64,000 bases of DNA from JAKAWQ01 sp963840545 (GCA_963840545.1 CAWIZE010000002.1:310001-374000); one strand, 5' to 3'; shown: positions 51,915 through 61,462, counted from the first letter of the stretch. The notes: generated by a model from the sequence alone, not told the origin. Program-made: numbers and translations.

Positions 51915-51952
51915 CATTTTAGCGCCAATGGGGGCAGAGCCCCCTTGGCTTA
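51915..51952. repeat. Right inverted repeat of the IS remnant
   Basis: This is the inverted partner of 51579-51615. It includes GGGGGCAGAGCCCCC and ends at the TAA stop of the class III aminotransferase on the minus strand (51952-51950). Both element ends thus coincide with stop codons of convergent genes, so either the element inserted there or both genes share a hairpin-terminator family. Confidence 0.6.
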
Positions 51953-53335
51953 CACCTCGCCTTCGGCGCGCAGCATCTGGATGGCTTGGCGGAAAGCGGT
52001 GGTGGTGGTCGTGATGTCCGCTTCGCCGTGGCTTGCGGAGGTGAATCCGCCGATGCGTCCGTTGACGTCCACGCCGTGGGTCAGCAGGGCGAGTCTGAGG
52101 CGGTTTGCAAGCTTCTCGGGCGGCTGTTTGAGGTCGGCGGCGGGGATGGCGTGAGGGTCGAAGGAGAGCGGGTCGATCGGGCGGTGTCGGGGGTTGAGGA
52201 AGACGTAGAACCCCGAGGATGTGCCGTAGGCGGCCCAGGGCGTGGCGGTTTCGGCGAACAGAGTATTGAGGGATGTGCGCAGTTGGGCCGCGGTTGCGTC
52301 GGCGCGTGCATTGGCGTCCGATTCGGCGATCACGCCGAGGGCTGCGGTGCCTGCGGCGGCCGAGACCGGGTTGGCGTTGAAGGTGCCGGGGTGTTGGACC
52401 TTCTCCTGTCCGGCACGGGCCATGGCGGCGAAGTCGAGCCGGTCGAGGATGTCCGCGCGGCCGGCGACCGCGCCGCCGGGCAGTCCGCCGGCGAGGATCT
52501 TGGCGAAGCTCGCGAGGTCCGGCCGCACGCCGAAGGCGCGCGCGGCGCCGCCGGCGGAGACGCGGAATCCGGTGATCACCTCGTCGAGGATGAGCAGCGC
52601 GCCGTGCTGTTCGGTCAGCCGGCGGAGCGTGTGGAGGAACTCGGGGCGGAGCGGCACTTGGCCAAAGGACGCGCCGGTGGGTTCGATGATTGCCGCGGCA
52701 ATATCGTCGTCCGCTGCGAAGGCGGCGGCAAGTTCCGCTTCGTTGCCGGCCTCGATCAGCCGCACCTTGGCCGCGATCCCGCCGATCACGCCCACCGTGG
52801 GCGTGCCGTCGAAATGGTTCGCGTAGCCCGTGGTCATATGGTCGTGCCAGCCGTGGAAATGGTTCTTGAAGCGCAGCAGCGTGTTGCGTCCGGTGAAGGC
52901 GCGCGCGAGCCGCACGGCCATCAGTGTCGCTTCGGTGCCGGAGGAGGTGAAGCGCAGGCGTTCGGCGAACGGGACGAGCCGGCGCACGGCGGTTGCCCAG
53001 CGCACTTCGCCCGGGTGGTTGGCGCCGAAATGCGTGCCCGTGGCGAGGGCCGCCGCGACGGCGCGGCTCACCGTCGGGTGGTTGTGGCCGAGCAGCAGCG
53101 CTCCGTGCCCGCCGAAGTAATCGACATATTCGTTGCCGTCGACGTCCCATTTGCGCGGGCCCTCGGCGCGCGTGACGTAGATGCCATAGGGATCGAGATG
53201 GCGCGCATCGTGGGTGATGCCGCTCGGGAGCAATGTCGCCGCTTCGCGCGCGAGCTCCGCCGAGCCGGAGGTGCGGGCACGGTACGCGGCGACGATGCGC
53301 GAATTGGTTCTCACGGCTTCGAGCGGGCTGTCCAT
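51950..53335 (-). CDS. Class III PLP-dependent aminotransferase, glutamate-1-semialdehyde aminomutase-like
   Basis: 461 residues. GGHGALLLGHNHPTVSRAV, the PLP phosphate site RFTSSGTEATLMAVRLARAF, LILDEVITGFR with the PLP-pairing Asp, and the Schiff-base Lys in SFAKILAGGLPGGA are all intact. Similarity is to HemL-like enzymes, but the heme role is not assured: many such paralogues act on other amines. The divergent neighbour is an amidohydrolase-like gene (frameshifted), so an amino-amide or amino-acid catabolic role is possible. Its stop lies in the IS remnant's right repeat. Confidence 0.88.
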   Translation of the reverse strand: MDSPLEAVRTNSRIVAAYRARTSGSAELAREAATLLPSGITHDARHLDPYGIYVTRAEGPRKWDVDGNEYVDYFGGHGALLLGHNHPTVSRAVAAALATGTHFGANHPGEVRWATAVRRLVPFAERLRFTSSGTEATLMAVRLARAFTGRNTLLRFKNHFHGWHDHMTTGYANHFDGTPTVGVIGGIAAKVRLIEAGNEAELAAAFAADDDIAAAIIEPTGASFGQVPLRPEFLHTLRRLTEQHGALLILDEVITGFRVSAGGAARAFGVRPDLASFAKILAGGLPGGAVAGRADILDRLDFAAMARAGQEKVQHPGTFNANPVSAAAGTAALGVIAESDANARADATAAQLRTSLNTLFAETATPWAAYGTSSGFYVFLNPRHRPIDPLSFDPHAIPAADLKQPPEKLANRLRLALLTHGVDVNGRIGGFTSASHGEADITTTTTAFRQAIQMLRAEGEV

Positions 53336-53428
53336 CGGGTGCGGTCCTGCGCTTGACGGGGATCGCGCACTATGCGCCGCTTTCCGCCGCCTGGGGAGCC
53401 TCTTGCCGGGCGAGGAGGGATGCTGCGG

Positions 53429-54554
53429 ATGTATGACTTGGTGCTGAAGGGCGGGCGGGTCGTCGACCCGGATCAGAACTCACGACGCGATCGCCGATGT
53501 CGCGTTCGCCGATGGGAAGGTTGCGGCGCTCGGGCCGGACCTCGGGCCGGCGAAGGAGGTGCGCGACGTTGCCGGCCGCATTGTCGTGCCGGGCCTGATC
53601 GATCTGCACACGCACGTCTATTGGGGCGGCACGTCGCTCGGGGTCGATCCCGACCTCTATGCCAGGCCCTTGGGTGTCACGACCCTGGTCGATGCCGGCT
53701 CGGCCGGCGCGGGCAATCTCGCCGGCTTCCGCCGTCACGTGATCGAGCCGGCGGAGGTGCGGATCCGTCCGTTCGTGCATATTTCGTTCCCCGGCATCTT
53801 CGCCTTGAGCCGCTATTTCGCGCTCGGCGAATCGGCGGATCTCCGCCTGCTCGATCCGCATGCCTGCCTCGATGCGGCGCGCGAGCATGCCGATATCGTG
53901 GTGGGCATCAAGGTTAGGCTCGGCCGCACCGGCTCGGGAGATTCAGGGATAGCGCCGATGGACATTGCGCTCGAGGTGGCGAACGAAGTCGGCCTGCCTC
54001 TGATGACGCATCTTGACTCCCCTCCTCCCGGGCGGAGCGACGTGATGCAGCGGCTCCGGCCGGGCGATATCCTCACCCATTGCTTCCGCCCGTGGCCGAA
54101 CGCGCCGGTGGCGCCCGACAAGCGCGTGCAGGAAGACGTGATTGCGGCACGCCGGCGTGGCGTGATCTTCGACATCGGGCACGGCAAGGGATCGTTCGGC
54201 TTCGCCACCGCGATGGCGATGCTGGAGCAGGGATTCCTTCCCGACGTCATCTCCTCCGACGTCCACGTGCTCTCGATCGACGGGCCTGCGTTCAATCTTC
54301 TCGAGACGATGTCGAAATTCCTGCATCTCGGCGTGCCTCTCGTCGAGGTCGTGCGCGCGGTGACGATCAACGCCTCCCGCGCGGTGCACCTGGCCGACCG
54401 CGGTTCGCTCAGGCCCGGGCTGCTCGGCGATGCGACAGTGCTCGAGATCGAGAGCGGCAGCTTCACCTTCACCGATGTCGTCGGCGAGACGCTCAACGGG
54501 AAAAAGCGCTTCGCCTGCCGCGGCGCGGTGCTCGGCGGGCGGTGGTGGCACTGA
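53429..54554 (+). pseudogene. Amidohydrolase/deacetylase family metallohydrolase with one frameshift
   Basis: ATG 53429 (GAGGAGGG upstream) begins MYDLVLKGGRVVDPDQN. After AAC 53477-53479 one extra base (T 53480) shifts the frame; skipping it gives HDAIADVAFADGKVAALGPD and joins the long frame that reaches the stop at 54554. The metal site HxH is in VPGLIDLHTHVYWGG, and THLDSPP, THCFRP and SSDVHVLS supply further ligands. Repaired, the protein is about 374 residues, like deacetylases that pair with PLP enzymes. Translation could restart at ATG 53559 and keep all metal ligands, so partial function is possible. Confidence 0.82.
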
Positions 54555-54575
54555 GATCCGATCTCGTCCGCCGCT

Positions 54576-54873
54576 TCAGGGACGACTCCTTACAGGCGCG
54601 GCCCTTGCGGCAGCCGCCTGCACCAGCGCCGTCACGACGAGGGGCGCAGAGCTTCCGGCCGCCAGGTCGCCGGGTTTGCCGAGCAGCGCGGGCGCGAAGG
54701 CGTAGGACGCCTGGTTGACAGCCGTGACGAGCGCTACGACTCGCGCAACATCCGACGGCGCGAACTCGACCGCCGCGCCCGATGTGGAGCGCTCCCCGGA
54801 ACACCGACGGACCATAGAACCCGACACCCCACGCGAACCTGCGCGTGCAGGGCCGACCCGAGAAAGTCGGCAT
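54576..54873 (-). pseudogene. MFS transporter remnant: N- and C-terminal ends fused by a large internal deletion
   Basis: On the minus strand from 54837 down, one frame reads RFAWGVGFYGPSVFRGALHI, the first membrane helix of an MFS permease. In another frame from about 54770 to the stop at 54576 comes DVARVVALVTAVNQASYAFA then PALLGKPGDLA and SAPLVVTALVQAAAA, like the last two helices. About 350 residues between are gone. The deletion style is the same as in the IS4 remnant 3 kb away. Nothing else was recognised in 54555-54901. Confidence 0.55.
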
Positions 54874-54901
54874 TCATCCGGAAAATGCTGGCGGCAATGG
54901 A

Positions 54902-56476
54902 TCAGTGCCGGAAGTGGCGCATGCCCGTGAACACCATGGTCATGCCGTTCCGGTCCGCGGCGGCGATCACCTCGTCGTCGCGAATCGAGCCGCCGGGCTG
55001 AATGACGGCGCTCGCGCCCGCCTCGGCGATGACCTCGAGCCCGTCGGCGAACGGAAAGAAAGCGTCCGAGGCGGCAGCACTCCCTTGCGTCAACGGCGCG
55101 CCGAGGCCGGCCGCGCAGGTGGCCTCTGCCGCCTTCCATGCACCCATGCGCGCGGCATCGACGCGGCTCATCTGTCCGGCGCCGACGCCGACCGTCGCTC
55201 CGCCCTTCGCATAGACGATGGCGTTGGAGCGGACGTGCTTGGCCACGCGGAAGGCGAAGAGGAGGTCGGCGCGTTCGGCTGAGCTCGGCGCGCGCTTCGT
55301 CACCACTTTGAGATCGGCCTCGCCGGTCTGGCCCGCATCGCGCGTCTGGACGAGAAAGCCGCCCGCCAGGCTCCGGAAGGCAAGGCCGGGCACCGCGGGA
55401 TCGGGAAGGGAACCGGCGAGGAGGAGCCGCACGTTCTTCTTCCGCGCGAGGATCGTCTTCGCCTCGTCCGATGCGGCGGGCGCAATGATGACCTCGGTGA
55501 ATATCGTCGCGATCTTCTCCGCCGTCGCCGCATCGAGCTCGCGGTTGACGGCGACGATCCCGCCGAATGCCGAGACCGGGTCGCATCTGAGCGCGAGGTC
55601 CCACGCCGCGGTGAGGGTTTCGGCGCTCGCCACGCCGCAGGGGTTGGCGTGCTTCACGATCACCACGCTCGGGGCGGCGAATTCCGCGACGCATTCGTAA
55701 GCCGCGTCGGTGTCGTTGAGGTTGTTGTAGGAGAGGGCCTTGCCCTGCGCCTGGATCGCGCTGGCGACGCCGGCGCGGGTGCCGTTGGCGTAGAAGGCCG
55801 CGCGCTGGTGCGGGTTCTCGCCGTAGCGGAGCTCCTGGCGGAGCGTGCCGGTGAGGCTGATATGGGCGGGGAAGGGGGTGTTCTCCGCGGCGGCGAACCA
55901 GGCGGTGATGGCGGCGTCATACGCGGCGGTGCGCGCGAACGCGGCAGCGGCGAGGCGGCGGCGCAGCGCGGCGCTGGTGCCGCCGGCAGCCGCGAGCTCG
56001 GAAAGCACCGCCTCATATTGCCCCGGGTCGGTCAGCACGACGACGAATTCGTGGTTCTTCGCCGCTGAGCGCAGCATGGCGGGCCCGCCGATATCGATGT
56101 TCTCGATGCATTCGGCGAACGCCGCGCCGCGCGCGACCGTCTCCTCGAAGGGGTAGAGGTTGACCGCCACGAGGTCGATCGGGGCGATCCCGTGTTCCGC
56201 CATCTCGGCCTGGTGCCGCGGCGCGTCGCGCCGGCCGAGGATGCCGCCGTGGATCGCGGGCACGAGCGTTTTTACCCGTCCGTCCAGGATCTCGGGGAAG
56301 CCCGTATGGGCAGCCACCTCCTTGACGGGAACCCCCGCCGCGGCGAGTGCGGCCGCGGTGCCGCCCGTCGAGAGGATCTCGACCCCCCGCGTGGCGAGGG
56401 CGGCGGCGAAGGGAACGAGCCCGGTCTTGTCGGAGACCGAGAGCAGGGCCCGGCGGAGCGGCAGGGGATCGGTCAT
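54902..56476 (-). CDS. purH: Bifunctional AICAR transformylase / IMP cyclohydrolase
   Basis: 524 residues, normal. The N-terminal MGS-like cyclohydrolase has ALLSVSDKTGLVPFAAALAT and GGTAAALAAAGVPVKEVAAH; the C-terminal transformylase has LRYGENPHQRAAFYANG, FVVKHANPCGVAS-type VIVKHANPCGVASAETL, and the end DAFFPFADGLEVIAEAGASA. It performs the last two steps of IMP synthesis. The upstream gap 56477-56631 is shared with the divergent CoA ligase gene; no PurR-like palindrome stands out. Confidence 0.97.
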   Translation of the reverse strand: MTDPLPLRRALLSVSDKTGLVPFAAALATRGVEILSTGGTAAALAAAGVPVKEVAAHTGFPEILDGRVKTLVPAIHGGILGRRDAPRHQAEMAEHGIAPIDLVAVNLYPFEETVARGAAFAECIENIDIGGPAMLRSAAKNHEFVVVLTDPGQYEAVLSELAAAGGTSAALRRRLAAAAFARTAAYDAAITAWFAAAENTPFPAHISLTGTLRQELRYGENPHQRAAFYANGTRAGVASAIQAQGKALSYNNLNDTDAAYECVAEFAAPSVVIVKHANPCGVASAETLTAAWDLALRCDPVSAFGGIVAVNRELDAATAEKIATIFTEVIIAPAASDEAKTILARKKNVRLLLAGSLPDPAVPGLAFRSLAGGFLVQTRDAGQTGEADLKVVTKRAPSSAERADLLFAFRVAKHVRSNAIVYAKGGATVGVGAGQMSRVDAARMGAWKAAEATCAAGLGAPLTQGSAAASDAFFPFADGLEVIAEAGASAVIQPGGSIRDDEVIAAADRNGMTMVFTGMRHFRH

Positions 56477-56631
56477 CGGTCAGTCCCTCGTCAGGATTTC
56501 CGGGCGGCCAAGGCGGCGGCCAAGGCGGCCGATAGACGGAAATACCTGCAAGGTCCAGGTTGCCGGCCGTGTGCGGCGCGATCCGAGCGGCGCTAAGCTC
56601 ACGCAACAACACCCGGAAGAGCGTCCAGCCG

Positions 56632-58761
56632 ATGCCCGAAGGCAGCCAGACGGCAGACCGTTTCGCGAGCCTTTCCGCCCTGCTCGCGCCGCGTTCCGTC
56701 GCGGTGATCGGCGCCTCGGCGGACCCCACGCGCATCGGCGGCCGGCCGATCGCCTATATGCTGGCGCGCGGCTTCGCCGGCACCATCCTGCCCGTCAATC
56801 CGAAGCGTGCCGAGATCCAGGGCCTCCGCGCCTACCCCGACATCGCCGCGCTGCCGCTGGTGCCCGATGCCGCCATCCTCGCCCTCCCGGCGGCGCTGGT
56901 CGAGCCGGCGGTGGCCGAGCTCGCTGGCCTCGGTGTGCGCGCCGTGGTCCTGTTCTCGGCCGGCTTCGCGGAAGTGGACGATGCGGGCGCGGCGGCGCAG
57001 GCGCGGATCGCGGGCGTCGCGCGCGCCGCCGGGATGCGTCTTCTCGGCCCGAACGCGCTCGGCCTCTTCAATGCGCGCATCGGCTGGTTCGCGACGTTCT
57101 CGGCCTCAATGGACAGCTTCTGGCCGCTCCCCGGGCGCATCGGCATCGCCAGCCAGTCGGGCGCCTTCGGCACGCATCTCTTCGCCGCCGCGGCCGCCCG
57201 CGGCCTCGGCACACCCATCTGCGTCACCACCGGCAACGAGGCCGACGTCACGCTGGGCGAGGCGATCGGCTGGCTCGCCACCGATCCCGAGACCGACGTG
57301 ATCGCCGCCGCCGCGGAGGGGATCCGCAAGCCCGACGCGTTTCTCGCCGCCCTCGCCCTCGCCCGCGCGGCGCGCAAGCCGGTGGTGATGATGAAGGCGG
57401 GCAGAAGTGCGCTCGGCCGGCAGGCGGCGCGCTCGCACACCGCGGCGATCGCCGGCGACGACGCCGTGTTCGACGCCGTGCTCGCCGAATTCGGCGCAGT
57501 CCGCGCGGAGAGCGCCGAGCAGCTCCTGGATTTCGCCTACGCCGCGACCCGGCGGGTCTATCCCGCGCGCAACAGCCTCGGCGTGCTCACCGTGAGCGGC
57601 GGCGCCGGTGTGCTGATCGCCGATGAAGCCGCCGCACTCGGGCTTCCCATGCCGCCCTTGTCCGCGGCCGCGCAGGCGGCGCTGAAGGCCGCACTTCCCT
57701 TCGCCGCCCCCGCCAATCCGGTCGATTGCACCGCCCAGGTCCTCAACGAGCCCGCGCTCATCGGCCGCTTCGCCGAGACCATGATGGCCCAGGGGGTGGG
57801 GGAGGGCGGCTATGCTTCGGTGCTCGCCTTCTTCAGCCAGACCGGCGGCTCGCCGGCGATCGCGCCGGGGCTCAGGGCGGCGCTCGGCGCGGTGCGCGCC
57901 CGCCATCCCGACCGCCTCTACGGACTTTCGGTGATCGCCCCGGAGGCGCGGGTGCGCGAATACGAGGCGGACGGCTTCCTCGTCTTCGCGGAGCCGGTGC
58001 GCGCGGTGCGCGCGATCCACGCCATGGGGCGGATCGGCGCCGCCTTTGCCGCCCCGCCTGCCGGAACCCCTCCGTCGCTGCCGGAGGTGGTGCTGCCGGG
58101 GCGGACGCCGAGCGAGGCGGAGGCGAAGCGCCTGCTCGCCCGCGCCGGCATCGCCGTCGTGCCCGAGCAGGTCGCCGCGACTGCCGAGGAGGCCGTGCAG
58201 GCGGCCGAGGCGCTGGGATATCCGGTGGTGCTGAAGATCCTCTCGCCCGATATCCTGCACAAAACCGAGATCGGCGGCGTGCTGCTCGGCTTGGCCGACG
58301 CGGGCGCCGTCCGCGCCGGGTTTGCGACACTGATCGCCCGCGCCCGGAACGCGGCTCCGGCGGCCCGCCTTGAGGGCGTGCTCGTCGCGCGGGACATCCG
58401 CGGAGCCGTCGAATGCATCCTCGGCGTGCACCGCGACCCCAGCTTCGGTCTCATCGCGATGTTCGGGCTTGGCGGCGTTTTCGTGGAGGTGCTCGGGGAT
58501 GTGGTATTCCGCCGCTGCCCGTTCGACGAGGAAGTGGCACGGCGGATGATCGGCGCGGTCCGCGGCATTTCTCTCCTCTCTGGGGCGCGCGGGCGAAGGC
58601 CCGCCGACCTGCCGGCCCTGGCGCGCATGCTCGCGCGCCTTTCCGCCTTCGCCGCGGCAGCCGGTCCGCGCCTCGTCGCGCTCGATCTCAACCCGGTGCT
58701 CGTGCTGCCAATGGGCGAGGGCGCCTTCGCCGCCGATGCCGTGATCGAGATCGGGGACTGA
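56632..58761 (+). CDS. ADP-forming acetate/acyl-CoA ligase family protein (fused subunits)
   Basis: 709 residues from ATG 56632. CoA-binding domain (PRSVAVIGASADPTRIGGRP), two Succ-CoA-ligase-like flavodoxin parts with the phospho-His in ARSHTAAIAGDDAVFDAVLA, and an ATP-grasp domain at the C-terminus (VVLKILSPDILHKTEIGGVL; FGLGGVFVEVLGDVVFRRCP). It makes acyl-CoA from acyl acids with ATP, giving ADP, or runs in reverse for energy. As first gene of the catabolic run it may activate the substrate. The MaoC-like gene begins four bases after its stop. Confidence 0.9.
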   Translation: MPEGSQTADRFASLSALLAPRSVAVIGASADPTRIGGRPIAYMLARGFAGTILPVNPKRAEIQGLRAYPDIAALPLVPDAAILALPAALVEPAVAELAGLGVRAVVLFSAGFAEVDDAGAAAQARIAGVARAAGMRLLGPNALGLFNARIGWFATFSASMDSFWPLPGRIGIASQSGAFGTHLFAAAAARGLGTPICVTTGNEADVTLGEAIGWLATDPETDVIAAAAEGIRKPDAFLAALALARAARKPVVMMKAGRSALGRQAARSHTAAIAGDDAVFDAVLAEFGAVRAESAEQLLDFAYAATRRVYPARNSLGVLTVSGGAGVLIADEAAALGLPMPPLSAAAQAALKAALPFAAPANPVDCTAQVLNEPALIGRFAETMMAQGVGEGGYASVLAFFSQTGGSPAIAPGLRAALGAVRARHPDRLYGLSVIAPEARVREYEADGFLVFAEPVRAVRAIHAMGRIGAAFAAPPAGTPPSLPEVVLPGRTPSEAEAKRLLARAGIAVVPEQVAATAEEAVQAAEALGYPVVLKILSPDILHKTEIGGVLLGLADAGAVRAGFATLIARARNAAPAARLEGVLVARDIRGAVECILGVHRDPSFGLIAMFGLGGVFVEVLGDVVFRRCPFDEEVARRMIGAVRGISLLSGARGRRPADLPALARMLARLSAFAAAAGPRLVALDLNPVLVLPMGEGAFAADAVIEIGD

Positions 58762-58765
58762 TCCC

Positions 58766-59635
58766 GTGGCGATCGACGAAGCGACGCTCCGCAACTTCCC
58801 GATCCCGGAGGTCCGCCAGAGACTGACCACGCGCGATACCATCCTCTATGCCCTCTCGATCGGCCTCGGCCAGGACCCGATGGACACCAGCCAGCTCAGC
58901 TTCGTCGACCATCACCGAAGCCTCAAGGCGATGCCGAGCATGGCGGTGGTGCTCGGCCATCCCGGCTTCTGGCTTGCCGATCCCGCCACCACCGTGGACG
59001 CGGTGCGGCTGGTGCATGGCGAGCAGGGCATCCGCATCCACCACCCGCTCCCTGTCGCGGGGGAGATCATCGGCCGCACGCGCGTGATGGGCCTGATCGA
59101 CAAGGGCCCCGGCGCCGCCGCCCTCCTCTATACCGAGAAGGACGTGATCGAGGCGCAGACGGGCCGGCTTCTCGCCACCACGGCGAGCACCACCTTCCTG
59201 CGCGGCCAGGGCGGTTTCGGCGGCCCCGCCGGCCCGGTGAAGCCCGCCCATCCTGTCCCCGCCGGCGCCCCCGACATCACCGCCGATCTCGCGACGCGCC
59301 CGGAGCAGGCGCTCTATTACCGCCTCAACGGCGACGACAATCCCCTGCACGCCGACCCGGCCGTCGCGGCGAAGGCCGGGTTCCCCCGCCCCATCCTGCA
59401 CGGGCTCTGCACGCTCGGCGTGGTCTGCCACGCCCTCGTCGCCCGGCTCGCCGACTACGACGCCGCGCGCCTCACGGCGCTCGATCTCCGCTTCTCCGCG
59501 CCGGTCTTTCCGGGCGAGACGATCCGCACCGAGATCTGGCGCTCCGGCGCCTTCCAGGCGCGCGCGCTCGAGCGCGACGTCCTCGTCGTCACCAACGGCC
59601 GGGCGGAACTCTCCCCCATGATCGGCACATCATGA
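58766..59635 (+). CDS. MaoC-like enoyl-CoA hydratase, two hot-dog domains
   Basis: 289 residues from GTG 58766. The hydratase 2 motif is in YYRLNGDDNPLHADPAVAAK followed by GFPRPILHGLCTLG, giving the catalytic Asp/His pair. The N-terminal half is a decayed hot-dog fold (ALSIGLGQDPMD; VVLGHPGFWLADP), as in eukaryotic-type multifunctional enzyme hydratases. It hydrates trans-2-enoyl-CoA to the (R)-3-hydroxyacyl-CoA. Its stop overlaps the start of the CoA transferase alpha gene (ATGA). Confidence 0.92.
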   Translation: MAIDEATLRNFPIPEVRQRLTTRDTILYALSIGLGQDPMDTSQLSFVDHHRSLKAMPSMAVVLGHPGFWLADPATTVDAVRLVHGEQGIRIHHPLPVAGEIIGRTRVMGLIDKGPGAAALLYTEKDVIEAQTGRLLATTASTTFLRGQGGFGGPAGPVKPAHPVPAGAPDITADLATRPEQALYYRLNGDDNPLHADPAVAAKAGFPRPILHGLCTLGVVCHALVARLADYDAARLTALDLRFSAPVFPGETIRTEIWRSGAFQARALERDVLVVTNGRAELSPMIGTS

Positions 59636-60330
59636 TCGACAAGTTCGTGGGCAGCATGGCCGAGGCGATGGCGGGCATCCGGGACGGCTCGGTGGTCCTG
59701 CTCGGCGGCTTTGGCAATGTCGGCCAGCCCGATGCGCTGATCGACGGGCTGATCGCGCAAGGGGCCAAGGACCTCACCGTGGTCGCCAACAATGCCGGCA
59801 CCGGGCACACCGGGCTGGCGCGGCTGATGGAGCTTCGCCGCGTCCGGCGCATCGTCTGCAGCTTCCCGCGCAGCGCGGGCTCGGTGGTCTTCGAGGCGCT
59901 CTATTCGGCGGGACAGATCGAGCTCGAGATCGTCCCCCAGGGCACGCTCGCCGAGCGGATCCGCGCCGCCGGCGCCGGCATCCCCGCCTTCTTCACGCCG
60001 ACGGGCATGGGCACACGGCTTGCCGAGGGCAAGGAGCAGCGCGAGATCGACGGGCGCATATACGTGCTCGAGAGCGCGCTCGCCGGCGACGTGGCCCTGA
60101 TCGAGGCCTGGCGCGCCGACCGCTTCGGCAATCTCACCTATCGGGAATCGGCGCGCAACTTCAATCCGGTCATGGCGATGGCAGGCAGGCTCACCATCGT
60201 CCAGACCCAGCATGCGATCGTCGCCGGCGGGCTGCATCCGGAAGTCATCGTAACCCCGGGGATCTTCGTCGACCGGGTGCTGCACGTGCCCTACGCCGTG
60301 CGGACCGAGAAGGGAGGACGCAATGTCTGA
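59632..60330 (+). CDS. 3-oxoacid CoA-transferase, subunit A
   Basis: 232 residues. The CoA-transferase family I alpha pattern is clear: GSVVLLGGFGNVGQPDALID, LTVVANNAGTGHTGLARLME, FFTPTGMGTRLAEGKEQREI, and the C-terminal VTPGIFVDRVLHVPYAV. With subunit B it moves CoA between succinyl-CoA and a 3-oxoacid such as 3-oxoadipate or acetoacetate; the exact acceptor is open. The start overlaps the MaoC stop by four bases and the end overlaps subunit B by eight. Confidence 0.93.
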   Translation: MIDKFVGSMAEAMAGIRDGSVVLLGGFGNVGQPDALIDGLIAQGAKDLTVVANNAGTGHTGLARLMELRRVRRIVCSFPRSAGSVVFEALYSAGQIELEIVPQGTLAERIRAAGAGIPAFFTPTGMGTRLAEGKEQREIDGRIYVLESALAGDVALIEAWRADRFGNLTYRESARNFNPVMAMAGRLTIVQTQHAIVAGGLHPEVIVTPGIFVDRVLHVPYAVRTEKGGRNV

Positions 60331-60985
60331 CGTGGCACCCGCGAGCATCGCCGCTCTCGACCGGCACGGCATCGCCGCGCGGATCGCGCGCGACATCCCC
60401 GAGGGCTGGTACGTCAATCTCGGCATCGGCGTCCCGACGCTGGTCGCCGAGCACGTGTCCCCCGAGCGGGAGGTGGTCTTCCATTCCGAGAACGGCGTGC
60501 TCGGGGTCGGCCCGTCGCCGCGAGGCGCGGTCGATCCCTGGCTGATCAATGCCGGCAAGCAGCCGGTGACGCTGCGGCCGGGCGGGTCCTTCGTCCATCA
60601 TGCGGACAGCTTCGCGATCATCCGCGGCGGCCATCTCGATCTCTGCGTTCTCGGCGCCTTCGAGGTGGCGGAGAACGGGGACATCGCCAACTGGGCAACG
60701 ACGAACAACGACGCCGCCGCGGCGGTCGGCGGGGCGATGGACCTCGCCGCCGGGGCCCGCCGGCTCTGGGTGGCGATGGAGCACACGACGAAGGACGGGT
60801 CACCGCGGCTCGTCGCGCGCTGCTCCTATCCGCTCACGGCGCCCGGCGCGGTCCGGCGCGTTTATACGAACCTCGCCGTGCTCGACGTCACGCCGCGCGG
60901 CTTCGTCGTGCTCGAGATGGTGCGGGGCCTCGGTTTCGAGCAGCTCCAGGCGCGCACCGGCGCCCGTCTTTTCCGCCCGGAGTGA
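60323..60985 (+). CDS. 3-oxoacid CoA-transferase, subunit B
   Basis: 220 residues. The catalytic Glu is in VVFHSENGVLGVGPSP (the SENG motif), with GWYVNLGIGVPTLVAEHV upstream and the conserved VWVAMEHTTKDG-like LWVAMEHTTKDGSPRLVARC. Adjacent and translationally coupled to subunit A. Names used for close relatives include PcaJ and ScoB; the catabolic context with dehydrogenases and hydratases suggests an acyl-CoA breakdown route rather than ketone-body use alone. Confidence 0.93.
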   Translation: MSDVAPASIAALDRHGIAARIARDIPEGWYVNLGIGVPTLVAEHVSPEREVVFHSENGVLGVGPSPRGAVDPWLINAGKQPVTLRPGGSFVHHADSFAIIRGGHLDLCVLGAFEVAENGDIANWATTNNDAAAAVGGAMDLAAGARRLWVAMEHTTKDGSPRLVARCSYPLTAPGAVRRVYTNLAVLDVTPRGFVVLEMVRGLGFEQLQARTGARLFRPE

Positions 60986-61004
60986 GCCCGCCCTGGTGCC
61001 GATC

Positions 61005-61244
61005 CTACGGCTGCGTCGCGCCGCCGACGGCGCTGGTCATCTCTCCGCCCATATGGACCGTGAAGGATCCCGGCGCCGCGGGCGAGGCGGACGCAGCCGA
61101 ACTCGTCGCCCCGTTGCTGCACGCGCCCAGGATGACGAGCATCGCTCCGCCGATCGCGGCGGCGATCGCGCCGCCGTCCGGTCGGCGCGGCTGTGCCCTG
61201 ACCCGCGCCGTTCCCCCCTGGTCGCGTAGTGGGACCTCGACCAA
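61005..61244 (-). CDS. Putative small lipoprotein on the opposite strand of the catabolic cluster
   Basis: 79 residues from TTG 61244, convergent with the CoA transferase. The hydrophobic run AIAAAIGGAMLVILGACS ends in a lipobox (LGAC), then a Ser/Ala-rich linker and a short domain SFTVHMGGEMTSAVGG. No ATG gives a complete signal, so the start is doubtful. It is the only plausible gene in 60986-61462; 61245-61462 shows no gene and probably holds the promoter of the next operon part. Confidence 0.4.
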   Translation of the reverse strand: MVEVPLRDQGGTARVRAQPRRPDGGAIAAAIGGAMLVILGACSNGATSSAASASPAAPGSFTVHMGGEMTSAVGGATQP

Positions 61245-61462
61245 CCCGAGCCCTCTCCCAAAATATGTCGGCTATTCCATCCGCCCGCCGCCTTTGGCGA
61301 GCGAAGGAACCGCACCCCCCGGTTCGTGGGCGATGCGCAGGATGGCCTCCTCCCGGCCGCGGCGCAAACGGCACACGACGACGACCCGGCGGGCGCGGGG
61401 ATTGACCCCGCCGCACCCCGGGCGCCACGATCCCTCCCGGGCGGAACCGGCCGGCGGGAAAG

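Noticed and set aside
51986..53356. Gly-rich 456-codon frame on plus over the aminotransferase
   Set aside because: It is the complement of a well-conserved PLP enzyme; the Gly-rich composition arises from the complementary strand.
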